NCBI GenBank assembly: GCA_041392505.1
Contig: JAWKLX010000028.1
Location: 51,550 to 115,549, forward strand
DNA: 64,000 nucleotides
Direction of reading: 5' to 3'
DNA from: UBA6168 sp041392505
Lineage (GTDB): Bacteria; Bacteroidota; Bacteroidia; Chitinophagales; Saprospiraceae
Below the pieces are notes generated by a model. That model searched no databases. It had not been told where the DNA came from and saw only the letters and a program-made list of their open reading frames with translations. Both the position numbers and the translations under genes were made by a program. Positions 44,633-54,137 of this stretch are shown one piece after another; within the stretch, counting starts at the first letter, position 1; each line of letters begins with the position of its first letter.

Positions 44633-47600
44633 TTACCGCAGTACCGCCACGTACCCTTGCAGCACCGTCCGGTCTTCATCATTTAGCGATAGCTGATAAA
44701 AATAAGTCCCAACGGGCAACGGCGCTCCATCGTACGTGCCGTCCCAGTCATTTTGGTAATTATTGTTTTGGAAAACGGGCGTACCGTAGCGATTGAAAAC
44801 AACCAGTTCGCTGCCCTCAAAAACGGCCGCACAAGGGACGACGAACACATCGTTTTCCCCATCGCCATTGGGGGAAATGAGGTTCGGGACAAAACAATCG
44901 GAAGCCTCCGTGTTCAGGTTTTCGATGAGCAGTTGGACGGTCGTTGACTGACAAACATCCGGGCAGGTCATCGAGCATATTTCATATTTGAAAACATCGT
45001 CGCCAAACACATTGGGATAAGGACGATAAATGGCCAAACCATCAGCATCTATTTTCACACTCCCTTTTCTGGGCAGTTCAGCAATGCGCACATCCCACCC
45101 CGTGGCCGCTATTTCATCATTTTCCAAAACCAAAATATCGATGAGGGTGTCCGTCAAGGCCAAAGTGGCGACATCCGGCTGGGCAGTTATTTTTTCATAA
45201 AAAACAGATACGGTGTCGGCACTGGAATAATTGCAGGTCGGTTGGGTTATTTCCCAAACAAAAAGATTCTCGCCGGGAATCAGGTCGTGTGCAGTTGTTA
45301 CCCGTTGATTAGGCTGCTGGACGGTAGCGTTGTGGAGCGATGACCAGGAGCCATTGCCTACCGTTGGCTCATTTCCTGAAAGGTTGACTATTTCATTTTC
45401 ATGGCAAACGACTTGCCCCTCCCCAGCGTAGGCCTGCACCACTTCCTCTGGCACAACCTGCAGCCCAAACAATTGCGAAGCTTCTGACAAACATCCATCG
45501 ACTTCCGCCAAAGCATAATAATTGCCCGATTGCCCAACCAATATTTGCGAAAGCGTTACTGAAGGGTTCATCCCCGTTTCGATCAACGTGTTGTTCTGCG
45601 AGAAATAAAAATGGTAAATAGTATTTGGCTCAGCATTGCCTACTTCAATGGTTACATCGGTGCCAGCGCAGACTTCTGCCGGCCCGGCAATAGTTGGCTG
45701 ACCAGGCTTAGGTTTTACAAAAACAGCCGTCGAAGTAGTCAACGTGTTTGAGCAGCCCGGCAGGTTTATTTCGACAAAATAATTGCCTGCCTCATTCATA
45801 TTGATGTTGGTCAAAACAGGGACATTCCCGCTTGCCTGAAAACCCGCTGGGCCGTACCATTGGTACACTGCGCCGGGGATCAGCGTCGCCTCCAATTGCA
45901 CCTCATCGCCTTCGCAGACGGGTTCGTCGACGGTCGTTGTGTTGGCAGCAACGATGTCGCTACCGATGCCCAGAACCGTCACCTGCTGTAAATTGGATGG
46001 GGGTGGCTCGCAGCCATTGACGTTTATTTCGACAAAATAAATCCCTGATTGGTTAGGTGAAATATCATTGACAAAAAAGGTAGGCGCATCTGTTGTCCCC
46101 AACAGTTCGTCCGTGTTGCCATCGTTGAAATACCAGCGGTAGGTCACATTGTTGCCGGGGTAGCCTGTCGCATCCAGCTGCAAAATTTCTCCCTCGCAAA
46201 GCAGGTTTGAGGAAACAGCCACTACAGGTGGATCGGGCATTTCCACATAATCCACAACAACAGACTGGGGTACGGATAAACAACCAGCGTCCGATTCTAA
46301 TTGAAGGGTATAAGCGCCCTCTCTCCTGCGGCTTGGAGCACACCGAGATCCACTGCAAACTGCCCGGATGGGCTGGCACTACTGCTAAAGGTAAAATTGT
46401 TGGGCCCTGTCCAAGTGTACTGGACATTGCCTGTCAGAGCTGCCTCATTGTTCCCCGACAGTTGGACGGCAGCTCCTTCGCAGTAGCTGCCGCCTCCCGT
46501 CAAGTTGTTAATAATGGGTCGGTTCAAAACCGTGACGGTCGTCGTGTCCACAGCCACTGCATCACAGCCATTCGTTTTGACCGTCAGCTCAAATTCGGTG
46601 TTATCTTGAATCGTGAATTGTGGGTTTTGCGCAAAAGAAAGCACTTGTGGGCTACCCGCTATCCGCCAGGTATAAGATGCATCCACAACAGGGGCTGCAA
46701 TCAATTGTACCTGCTCGCCGGGACAAACAGCGCCGCTGTTTTCGGCATCGGCCACCGGCATGGGTTTTACTTCGACCGGGATCGGGTCGGAGAGTTCAGA
46801 CTCACAGCCATTCACTATTTTTTTTACTAAAAATGGCGGTACAGCCATGGGGTCAGCCGTATTGAGTTCAAGGGTCTCATTGCCACCAACAAGTTCGCCA
46901 AGACCATTGACCCATTGGTAGTAGACCGTTCCGACCAAAGTTGGGTTTTGCACCACCAATATGATTTCATCTTCTGGGCAAACAGGGCTGTTGGTCGCCA
47001 CTTGTGGGGCATCGGGTACTTGGAGGATTCCATCCACAATGATGGAGCCATTCGCAGTGCATCCATTCGCTGCCGTGACTGTCAGCGAGTAAGTGCCCAC
47101 GTGGTCGAATTCTGTATTGTAAATAACCGGGCTTTGGGCCGTGGAACTAAAGCCGTTTGGCCCCGTCCAGTTCCAACCAACGATGCCATTTGAATTGGAC
47201 AGAAACTGGAGCGTGGAGCCTTCGCAGGGAAAGGTCAGAACAAAATTAGGATCAGAAATAGGTCGCTGTAAAACATCCACTTGCAGGTCAGCAGATTCGA
47301 CTTTGCAAGCATCTACTTTAACTTCTATGTGATACATCCCAGCATCATTGGCCTGTACTGCGTCCAGGTTCAAGGTACTCGAAGTGGCCCCGATGAGTTG
47401 GCTGCCATTTTTGAACCACTGGTAAGAAACCTGTCCGTCACTATATGGAGCTACCGAAAGCTGTATGTCCCCGCCTGGGCAAACCGCCCCAGTGCTTTGC
47501 ACATTGGGCGTTGAGACGGAGTTGACCACACCCGTTATTTCAAAAGGGGAAACGGCCGTGCAGCCATAAACGTTGGTCACCTGCAACTGATAGCTGCCAT

Positions 47601-49847
47601 TGCTGGCGGCATTGGCGTTGGTGATGACGGGGTTCTCTATTTGCGAAGCGAAATTATTAGCGCCCGACCATTGGTAAGTCAGCCCCATGCCCGAAGCATT
47701 GGCTTTCAGTTGGATGTCCTCTGGGGAGCAATCAGCGGCCAGTTGGTAATCGAAAACAGGGAAGGCCGATGGTTTGGGATTTAGGGAAACAGTCGTCACC
47801 GCTATGTTTTCCGAGATACAGCCATCGAGTTCCATTTCCAGTTCAAAGGTCACTTCTGAGGTAACGTTAGGTAGTACAGGTTGCTGGTCAAATGAAAAAA
47901 CAGTCGGCTCGCCCATCCTCCGCCAACGGTACACCGCCCCTTGCATCGGGGGTGCTGAGAGGAGTGCATCCTTTCCAAGACAGACTGGGCCATTGTTCGT
48001 CGCATACGCCTGTGGCCGATCTTTAATTTCCAACGGTTTAAAACCACTTTCTACCGAACAGCCATTGGCGTCGGTGAGGCGTATTTTCCAATCACCCGGC
48101 TGATAGGCGGGATGGTCATTTTCCAAAATAGTCGTATCGTTAGTGGTGGTCAGGCCGGGTAAAGCGAGGGTCGCTGCGCTTTGGCCAGCAGGGCCGATCC
48201 ATTCGAATTTTTCGCCGTCTACATCGGTCGTCAACAGGAGCGGCTCACCTTGGCAAAGCGGCGCATTGCTGATGAGGGTTGGCACTTCGGGCAGCGGTAC
48301 TATTTCCATTTCGGCGGTAGTGGTAGCTACATCACAGCCGGGAACATTTACCGTTAGGGAATACAAACCCGATTGGAACAAATTCACATCAAAGAGTACT
48401 GGGTCGGGGATGGCCGCTGAGAATCCCAGCGGCCCCGACCAGGTGTAGTTTGTACTCACGGGCATGTTCAAAGGGGACATAATTTGTAAAGCCACGTCGT
48501 TTCCTTCGCAAGCTTTCGTAGTAAGACCCAGCTGTAAATTGATCTGGGTTTCCTCTTCCAATACCACTGGTGGCACAGCCGCTACGACCGCACACCCATA
48601 GTGGTTGCCCCTGACAACGGGTTGATAGGTGTAATTGTTAAATCATTAAAAATAGGGTACGGCTGCCATGTTTGGCCGCCGTTTATACTATAGTTCAGGC
48701 TGTCTGCGCCTTCGGCAAACAGCTGTATTGTTCCATCGGTTTGCCCCAGACAAAGCACTGGGCCGGCGGTTGAAATGTCATTGATAGAAAGGACATTACT
48801 GGAAAATAGACAACCCAAACAAGGTGCAGCTCCACTACCTGAAATGCAGACAGGTTGGGGAAAAACAGCATTTTCCAATAATACTTGCTGCCGGACGATT
48901 GCGTTTTGCGAATTGGGTGGAAAGAACGGATCGCCAACGTTTTTTACCAGAAAAATAGAATCGCCCTGACAACTGCCACCATTCCCGAATTTCATCAAAG
49001 TAATATCTGTCCCAGCACTGATCGGCATTGGTTGGCCTCCTATACCAGTCATATTAATGGCGATGTAATCAAATCCTGGTTCTTCTGCCGGTGCATCAAA
49101 ACGCATGACGCCTGAGAAAGTCAGCGCATTGGTTTGCAGGTTGGTAAGGTCGTATATCTGAAAGAAATTGGTCGGGACTTTGAGAGCCACTTTGAGTGAT
49201 TGGATGGCCGTTGGAGCAGGCATGCCATTTCCCGTCAGAAGATGTATTTCGTAATAACCGCTGGGCGTGAGCATAATCTGATATTCCATTTGGCAGTCCC
49301 AATAAGGCATGCAATCAGCTTGCCTTAAGTCGTAATTGCCAAGGTATGCCTCCCCTCCTGCACCTTCAACTACGAAGCTTTGCTCAATGGCCATATTCAT
49401 GGGACCATACAGCGCAAAGGGATCGGTCGCCATATCCATCAGTTCAAAAGTACCGGCGCACGGGCGGTCGTTTTCAAAAGAAAACAGAGGCATCTCCACG
49501 CCTTCCAAAAAAGTGGAATCCGCCACCGAGCCAACCAGTTCGAAGAGGAAATAATCAGCCCCTGCATTTTCCAATGGCTGTTCAATGGTGTTGGTCAATT
49601 GCCATTGTCCCAGATGGCTTTGTAAGTTATTAATTTCCAGCCCATTGGCTGGCACGACGACTACAACTTTGGCACTGTGCAATAGGCTGTTGACAGGCGG
49701 CAACCAATCTACCTGCGGCCGGACAAAAGCGGTATAGGTTTTTCCGTCCGGTTGCAAAAGGAGGTGGTATTCCGCTTGGGCAGAAAGCCATTTTCCAAAA
49801 GAAATGAAAAAGGAAAAGATCAGTAAGTATCGTCGGTGTGTGGACAT
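44633..49847 (-). pseudogene. Giant T9SS type B protein gene with two frameshifts
   Basis: Three frames in series make one protein of about 1738 residues. The first (49847-48582) has a signal peptide (LLIFSFFISFGKWLSAQ). The second (48576-46297) and third (46255-44633) consist of Ig-like modules (GSYQLQVTNVYGCTA, AGNYFVEINLPGC). The third ends in a type B T9SS domain (CFVPNLISPNGDGENDVF, PLPVGTYFYQL). The first shift is near 48638-48646, where a one-base loss in an A-run would explain it (IFNDL then NNYTYQPV). The second is at 46319-46324, where (CT)3 has two bases too many (LQAAGE then GAYTLQLES). Both lie in short repeats, so slippage, phase variation or sequencing error are all possible. 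PorP/SprF follows. Confidence 0.8.
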
Positions 49848-49857
49848 AATTCAGTTT

Positions 49858-50018
49858 GCAGATCGCAGTTTTCAGTTGTCAGTCTACAGTTCACAGTCCG
49901 TCAGTTGACAGTTCGGCAGTCATATCCATCAAGGCCTTGATAATATTTGATAGTAATGACTGACGAACTGTGAACTGACGGACTGCAGACTGCGGACTGT
50001 GAACTGACAGACTGGACA
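49858..50018. repeat. Long intergenic word hairpin
   Basis: The left arm 49860-49923 (CAGTCTACAGTTCACAGTCC, GTCAGTTGACAGTTCGGCAG) and right arm 49958-50015 (GACTGACGAACTGTGAACTG, ACGGACTGCAGACTG) are imperfect complements made of permuted 7-10-base words. The loop has a perfect 14-bp palindrome ATCAAGGCCTTGAT. It fills much of the 400-bp gap upstream of the giant gene. Confidence 0.75.
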
Positions 50019-50179
50019 AGTGCCTTTACCGACAAAGAAGTTGGTTTTTAACCTTAAAAATCAGTTGTGTTTCTCAAAATGGAAGGAAGGGGCTTGAGCG
50101 CCCACGGGATTACATGTGCGAGAAATGGTGCAATAAATATGCCGGAGAAACTAATATGTTAAAAATTCGATACAAAAAA

Positions 50180-50210
50180 AGCCAGTCCTTGAAAAGATCA
50201 AAAACTGGCT
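50180..50210 (-). terminator. Terminator of the Usp/CBS group
   Basis: The stem AGCCAGT/ACTGGCT (50180-50186 with 50204-50210) is followed on the minus strand by T7. It lies 44 bp beyond the universal-stress gene. Confidence 0.7.
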
Positions 50211-50253
50211 GGCAAATAGCTTAACTCTGACTTATTGTGACTGATAAATTTCT

Positions 50254-51159
50254 TTATAAGGCAGACAGTTCGGACAACCCGAACCGTCTGTCTTCGGGCT
50301 TGGGATTTAGTTTATTGACCGCCCTTTCGGGGATGGCCAAAATTGGGGTGGTTAGGTGATAGGCCAATTCCTTGGTGTAACTGTAATTGAACAGCTCTTT
50401 GAAGAAATTGCGGTGATGGATCACCATGGCCAAGAGGTCTATGTTTTTTTCTTTCAAATAAGCAGTAATTGCTTTCTCAAAACTGATATGGTCCACCACT
50501 TCAAAATGTAGGTTGTCCAAGCCCTCGAATTTTTTGCTGAACAAGTCCATCTTGTGGGCCAGCCCTTCTGTATGATACAAATCTACATGCAAACAATAGA
50601 TTTCAGCCCCTTTCAATGCGGGCCATCGAGCCAACCACCTTAGGGTTTTGATTTCTTCATCTTTATATTCAGTTGCGAAAGCGACATGGTCGATTTCCCC
50701 GTCAAACTGAGCATCTTTCGGGATGGCCAAAACGGGGCACGGAGCGTTCTCCATTACCTCTGCCGCCACACTTCCGAGGAATATCCGTTTGAGGCCAGAC
50801 GCACCAGTCGTGCCCATTACGATCAGGTCTACCGCTTCTTTTCCGGCCAATTTGTTGATGTTATAAATAGCCTCCCCTTCTTGCATAATATGGGTTAGGG
50901 GTACTGATTCCAACCCTGCCTGTTGGGCTATCTCGTGGAGATGTGGCACATTGTCCCGGTAATTCTCAAACTCTTCCAAACTGATGCTTTCGTACACATC
51001 CCTTATCGTCACAGGCAAATGACTACCTGAAAGCGCTGGCAGCTCATAGCAATGAAGAGTCGTAATTTCAGCGCCAATTTGTTTGGCCAACTTCAGAGCA
51101 TAAATAAATGCATGGTCTGCTGCTGGCGAGAAGTCGGTAGGAAACAGTATTTTTTTCAT
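50254..51159 (-). CDS. Tandem universal stress protein
   Basis: A 301-residue cytosolic protein with two UspA domains. The first (1-148) begins KKILFPTDFSPAADHAFIYAL and has the ATP-binding pattern GTTGASGLKRIFLGSVAAEV followed by CPVLAIP. The second (about 155-290) lacks that glycine motif and is probably non-binding. Usp proteins respond to starvation, hypoxia or redox stress, often by ATP binding. It is the last gene of a minus-strand group with two CBS proteins and a Trx-Usp protein, opposite the oxygen-sensing two-component system. I infer a role in low-oxygen survival. Confidence 0.9.
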   Translation of the reverse strand: MKKILFPTDFSPAADHAFIYALKLAKQIGAEITTLHCYELPALSGSHLPVTIRDVYESISLEEFENYRDNVPHLHEIAQQAGLESVPLTHIMQEGEAIYNINKLAGKEAVDLIVMGTTGASGLKRIFLGSVAAEVMENAPCPVLAIPKDAQFDGEIDHVAFATEYKDEEIKTLRWLARWPALKGAEIYCLHVDLYHTEGLAHKMDLFSKKFEGLDNLHFEVVDHISFEKAITAYLKEKNIDLLAMVIHHRNFFKELFNYSYTKELAYHLTTPILAIPERAVNKLNPKPEDRRFGLSELSAL

Positions 51160-51229
51160 GGTGTGTCGCTTTTTTGGCTATTGGCCATTGGTTCGTTGAT
51201 TGTCGTACTCAACTACCAAAAACGAACAG

Positions 51230-51676
51230 CTAATTCAAAACGGGAGGCGCATCAGCATAGGCGAAATTTAGCAAGTCATAGGAAGTGATAATGCCCAGAA
51301 AATTTTTATGGCTATCGGCAACCGGCAGGGCATGGAACAGATTTTCCCTAAAAATACCTGCGGCAAATTCAACCGTATCATCAGGGCCAATCACCGCTAT
51401 TTGTTGGGTCATCACATCCTTCACCAATAGGGAACGCATGATGGCTTCGTTCATCGCTTCCGAATTCTTGTTATTGAACAAGGTAAAATGATCTTCCAAC
51501 ATGTGATAGTCCATGCTGCTGATGATACCGACCACCTTGCCATAATCGACCACTGGTATGTGGTGGAAATAATTGGACTTGAACAGCTCCGCAACTTTGT
51601 CCATCGTATCGTTCGATTGGACTGTTACGACCTCGGAGGTCATGACTTGACTGACTTTTGCTTTTTTATCGAACAT
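51230..51676 (-). CDS. CBS-pair protein
   Basis: A 148-residue protein consisting of two CBS motifs (VSQVMTSEVVTVQSNDTMDK...HHIPVVD and VKDVMTQQIAVIGPDD...HALPVAD), each ending in a GIIxxxDLL-like strand. CBS pairs bind adenine nucleotides and act as energy sensors; a stand-alone pair needs a partner, which is unknown. It lies 70 bp upstream of the Usp gene and 63 bp downstream of a paralogous CBS gene in the same direction, so it is probably in one operon with them. A CCCCGAATTCAATCCGGG hairpin (about 51705-51721) is in the gap before it. Confidence 0.9.
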   Translation of the reverse strand: MFDKKAKVSQVMTSEVVTVQSNDTMDKVAELFKSNYFHHIPVVDYGKVVGIISSMDYHMLEDHFTLFNNKNSEAMNEAIMRSLLVKDVMTQQIAVIGPDDTVEFAAGIFRENLFHALPVADSHKNFLGIITSYDLLNFAYADAPPVLN

Positions 51677-51739
51677 GGTACTAATGGTTAATGATGAATA
51701 GCCTGCCCCGAATTCAATCCGGGAGTCAACAGCTTGATT

Positions 51740-52198
51740 TTATTCTGAATAAACTTCCTCTTTTTCCTCTGGCTCATAAGCCGTGGTGAAAGCATAACGG
51801 ATCAAGTCGTGGCTCGTAACGATACCCACGAGCGAACCATCTTCAATCACTGGCAAGGCATGAAACCGGTTGGCGAGGAAAATGTCGGCCGCCAAGCCGA
51901 TCGTGTCTTCCGGGTCTACATTGAGTGGGTAAGGAGTCATGATGTCACTTGCCCGCAGCCCATCCTTATGTTTGGCATTTCCATTTTCGCTGGACATTTT
52001 TTCAAAAAAGTAATAGTTCATTTTTTGAAAATCTTCTTTGCTGATGATGCCAACCAATACACTGCCCTGCTTGACTACAGGTATGTGATGGAATTCATTG
52101 CTTTCAAATATTTTAGTCACTCGGCTCAGGTAATCTTCAGGAGATACCGTCACCAAGTTGGTAGTCATGATACTGGAGATTGGATTATTCGGATTCAT
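51740..52198 (-). CDS. CBS-pair protein
   Basis: A 152-residue CBS pair paralogous to its neighbours (SSIMTTNLVTVSPEDYLSRV...HHIPVVKQG, ASDIMTPYPLNVDPEDTIGL...HALPVIEDG). It ends in an acidic tail (EPEEKEEVYSE). It is the first gene of a probable operon with the next CBS gene and the Usp gene. Its upstream region carries two TGA-N6-TCA boxes and a perfect -7 element, so I infer control by the receiver-CRP regulator at 55487. The ligand is presumably AMP, ADP or ATP. Confidence 0.9.
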   Translation of the reverse strand: MNPNNPISSIMTTNLVTVSPEDYLSRVTKIFESNEFHHIPVVKQGSVLVGIISKEDFQKMNYYFFEKMSSENGNAKHKDGLRASDIMTPYPLNVDPEDTIGLAADIFLANRFHALPVIEDGSLVGIVTSHDLIRYAFTTAYEPEEKEEVYSE

Positions 52199-52279
52199 TG
52201 TTTTTTATTTAAAGTGTCAAATAACAGTTGTCATGCTTCAGGGACGATATTCGAATTAGTCTCCTTTTTCTTTGTATTT

Positions 52280-52345
52280 CAAAGATAAATTTGAAAAAAT
52301 GCCCCTTTGCTGACCATCCTCATTTGAAGATACTGACTTTCGTCA
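52280..52345 (-). promoter_or_regulatory. CRP/FNR-type promoter upstream of CBS-CBS-Usp operon
   Basis: Read on the minus strand: distal box TGACGAAAGTCA (52345-52334), proximal box TGAGGATGGTCA (52322-52311) with centres 23 bp apart, then TATCTTTG (52287-52280), a full -7 match 29.5 bp after the proximal centre. The proximal box would lie close to -41.5, the classical activator position. The distal box overlaps the 3' end of the Trx-Usp gene. Confidence 0.65.
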
Positions 52346-53440
52346 GTCGCCATAGTGCATCACGAGCAATGGCATTTTGGTATTGAGTGCCATTTGTTTG
52401 GTCATGCTCTTGTGAAATAGTTCTTCAAAAAATGGCCGCCTTGCGGTTACCATGACCATTGCATCAACCCCCTGCTCATTCGCATAGCGGTTGAGGGCAT
52501 CAAATGTATTGTCACTCTTGATATCCACAAAATGGAACTGTCCAGATAATTCGGGGTTGAAATAGCTGAGGTCTTCGACTTTGTATTCCTTGCCTTCCAC
52601 TTCATCCACATGGGCAAAATGCACATTGGCGCCGGGGCAGGTCAGGAGGTAAGGGATGTTTTCTATCAGCACCTCATCCGCTGCTTTTTTATCGGAAGCG
52701 AACAAGACATTATGGCATTCCTTGAAAGTAACGCCATCCGGCACCAGTAGCACGGGGCAGTGCGCCTTGCGGGCCACATGCGAAGAAATGCTCCCAAATA
52801 CTTTTTCCAAGAAACCGTTTTCGCCAGTGGTACCCATGACGATGAGGTCGACGTCTTCCGTTTTCGACTGTTCAACGATGTTTTCACCCGGAAAACCGAT
52901 CGCTACTTCAGTTTTTATTTGGGTCAAAACACCCCCCTCGTCGTCTGGCATGTGTGCTGGATCCACTTTGGCAAAGGACCTTATTTTCTCTTGCTTCCAT
53001 TTCAAGGCTTCTGTAAACATATCCACTGGAGCGGCTTCCATAGTACTGACCTCTGGGTAATGGACATGCAACACTTTCACCGTGGCCTTGGCACGAGCCG
53101 CCAATTGCACGGCAAATTCGAAGGCATTTTTAGAAGTCTCTGAGAAGTCTGTAGGAATGAGGATATTATTCATTTTGACTGGATTTTTTTCTGGTAAAAA
53201 AATAGTTCTGAAAAAATGCTGCAAGGAGTTTTCATCGGGAATATACCGTTGCGAAACCACCTGCCCCCTAACCACTAAAGCCGGAATGCCTCCAACCTTA
53301 TAATCCATGAGTTTGTCTACATCTTCTACCAATGCCGGATCCAAGCGGAGGTTCAGTCCAAGTAGGGCGTTCTGCACATTTGAGTAGAGCAGGTTAGTAC
53401 CAATATGGTCCCGAACGCCAAGGATTTTAATGGTATGCAT
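52343..53440 (-). CDS. Thioredoxin-like domain fused to tandem universal stress protein
   Basis: A 365-residue protein. Residues 1-86 resemble the small redox-active Thioredoxin_3 fold (HTIKILGV...MDYKVGGIPALVVRGQVVSQRYIP, with the cis-Pro), but the usual CxxC is replaced by a cysteine-free RDHIGTN. The first Usp domain (about 89-232, MNNILIPTDFSETSKNAFEF) has the ATP motif GTTGENGFLEKVFGS and CPVLLVP. The second (about 236-365) is degenerate. An internal ATG at residue 89 could also give a plain Usp. The fusion and loss of the cysteines suggest a protein-interaction rather than redox role. It lies 6 bp after a CBS gene in a shared operon. Confidence 0.85.
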   Translation of the reverse strand: MHTIKILGVRDHIGTNLLYSNVQNALLGLNLRLDPALVEDVDKLMDYKVGGIPALVVRGQVVSQRYIPDENSLQHFFRTIFLPEKNPVKMNNILIPTDFSETSKNAFEFAVQLAARAKATVKVLHVHYPEVSTMEAAPVDMFTEALKWKQEKIRSFAKVDPAHMPDDEGGVLTQIKTEVAIGFPGENIVEQSKTEDVDLIVMGTTGENGFLEKVFGSISSHVARKAHCPVLLVPDGVTFKECHNVLFASDKKAADEVLIENIPYLLTCPGANVHFAHVDEVEGKEYKVEDLSYFNPELSGQFHFVDIKSDNTFDALNRYANEQGVDAMVMVTARRPFFEELFHKSMTKQMALNTKMPLLVMHYGD

Positions 53441-53446
53441 TCCTCT

Positions 53447-53914
53447 TTAGACTTTTGAGGTTTTATAATCTTCCAATTTAACTGGTTCGCCTGCGATGGC
53501 ATCAATGATGTCAAAAGTCGTTACCATGCCTACGAGTTCGCCATCGTCTACCACTGGTAGCGCATGAAAACGGTTTAACCGGAAAAGGTCGAGAGCCGTC
53601 CGGATTGGTTCTTTACTGTCCACTTTGGCCAAGCCTTCTGTCATGATGTCTTTCACCTTCCAACTGTCCAGCCGGGTGCCTTCTATCAGTAAATCACCCA
53701 TATCTTTACTTTTCGGCAGGCGGTGCAAGAACTGATCGAAGTCTGTCTTGCTAACGATACCCACTAAGCTTTTAGATTTTACCACCGGTATATGGTGGAT
53801 ATTGTGCTTAGCAAATATCTCTTTGACAATGCGGAGAGGATCGGTAGGCTCAATCGTTATCAACTGTTTGGCCATGATCGAGGATACTGGTTTTAGTACA
53901 TTCATTTTGTTCAA
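53447..53914 (-). CDS. CBS-pair protein
   Basis: A 155-residue CBS pair (SSIMAKQLITIEPTDPLRIV...HHIPVVKSK, VKDIMTEGLAKVDSKEP...HALPVVDDG), paralogous to the other two in this group. It is followed after 6 bp by the Trx-Usp gene. It is divergent from the heme-PAS kinase, and the 223-bp gap contains a pair of TGA-N6-TCA boxes usable in both directions. I infer co-regulation with the kinase. Confidence 0.9.
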   Translation of the reverse strand: MNKMNVLKPVSSIMAKQLITIEPTDPLRIVKEIFAKHNIHHIPVVKSKSLVGIVSKTDFDQFLHRLPKSKDMGDLLIEGTRLDSWKVKDIMTEGLAKVDSKEPIRTALDLFRLNRFHALPVVDDGELVGMVTTFDIIDAIAGEPVKLEDYKTSKV

Positions 53915-53995
53915 TTTTTAAGTGAAAGGTGGTGTATCGGCTGATCTTAGAAAGATATTTTCTGTCATTCTTTACTATCTGCCGTTCTCAATTAT

Positions 53996-54100
53996 GGGTG
54001 CAAGTTCTGTAGATGGCTTGGCCCAAAAGGTGACTTTCGTCATCATTTTCTCTGATCTTTCTCATTTGGGAATGCGCTACACTAGTAGTTAATTTGCACC
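53996..54100. promoter_or_regulatory. Bidirectional CRP/FNR-type promoter region
   Basis: Box A TGACTTTCGTCA (54031-54042) and box B TGATCTTTCTCA (54053-54064) have centres 22 bp apart. To the right, TTAATTTGCACC (54089-54100) lies 30.5 bp past box B, serving the kinase gene. To the left, read on the minus strand, GAACTTGCACCC has its TTG 33.5 bp past box A, serving the CBS gene. That second spacing and sequence match the oxidase promoter at 59839-59907. Confidence 0.6.
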
Positions 54101-54137
54101 AAATTCTTAAGCATTGAAGAATAACCAACCACTCAAC

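Noticed and set aside
44633..49847. Three separate genes in place of one giant gene
   Set aside because: Only the first has a signal peptide and only the last a sorting domain, and the frames join smoothly at one-base and two-base shifts.
49858..50018. Possible CRISPR array from repeated CAGT-type words
   Set aside because: Units are permuted, without constant repeat length or spacers, and form an inverted rather than direct array; no cas genes are near.
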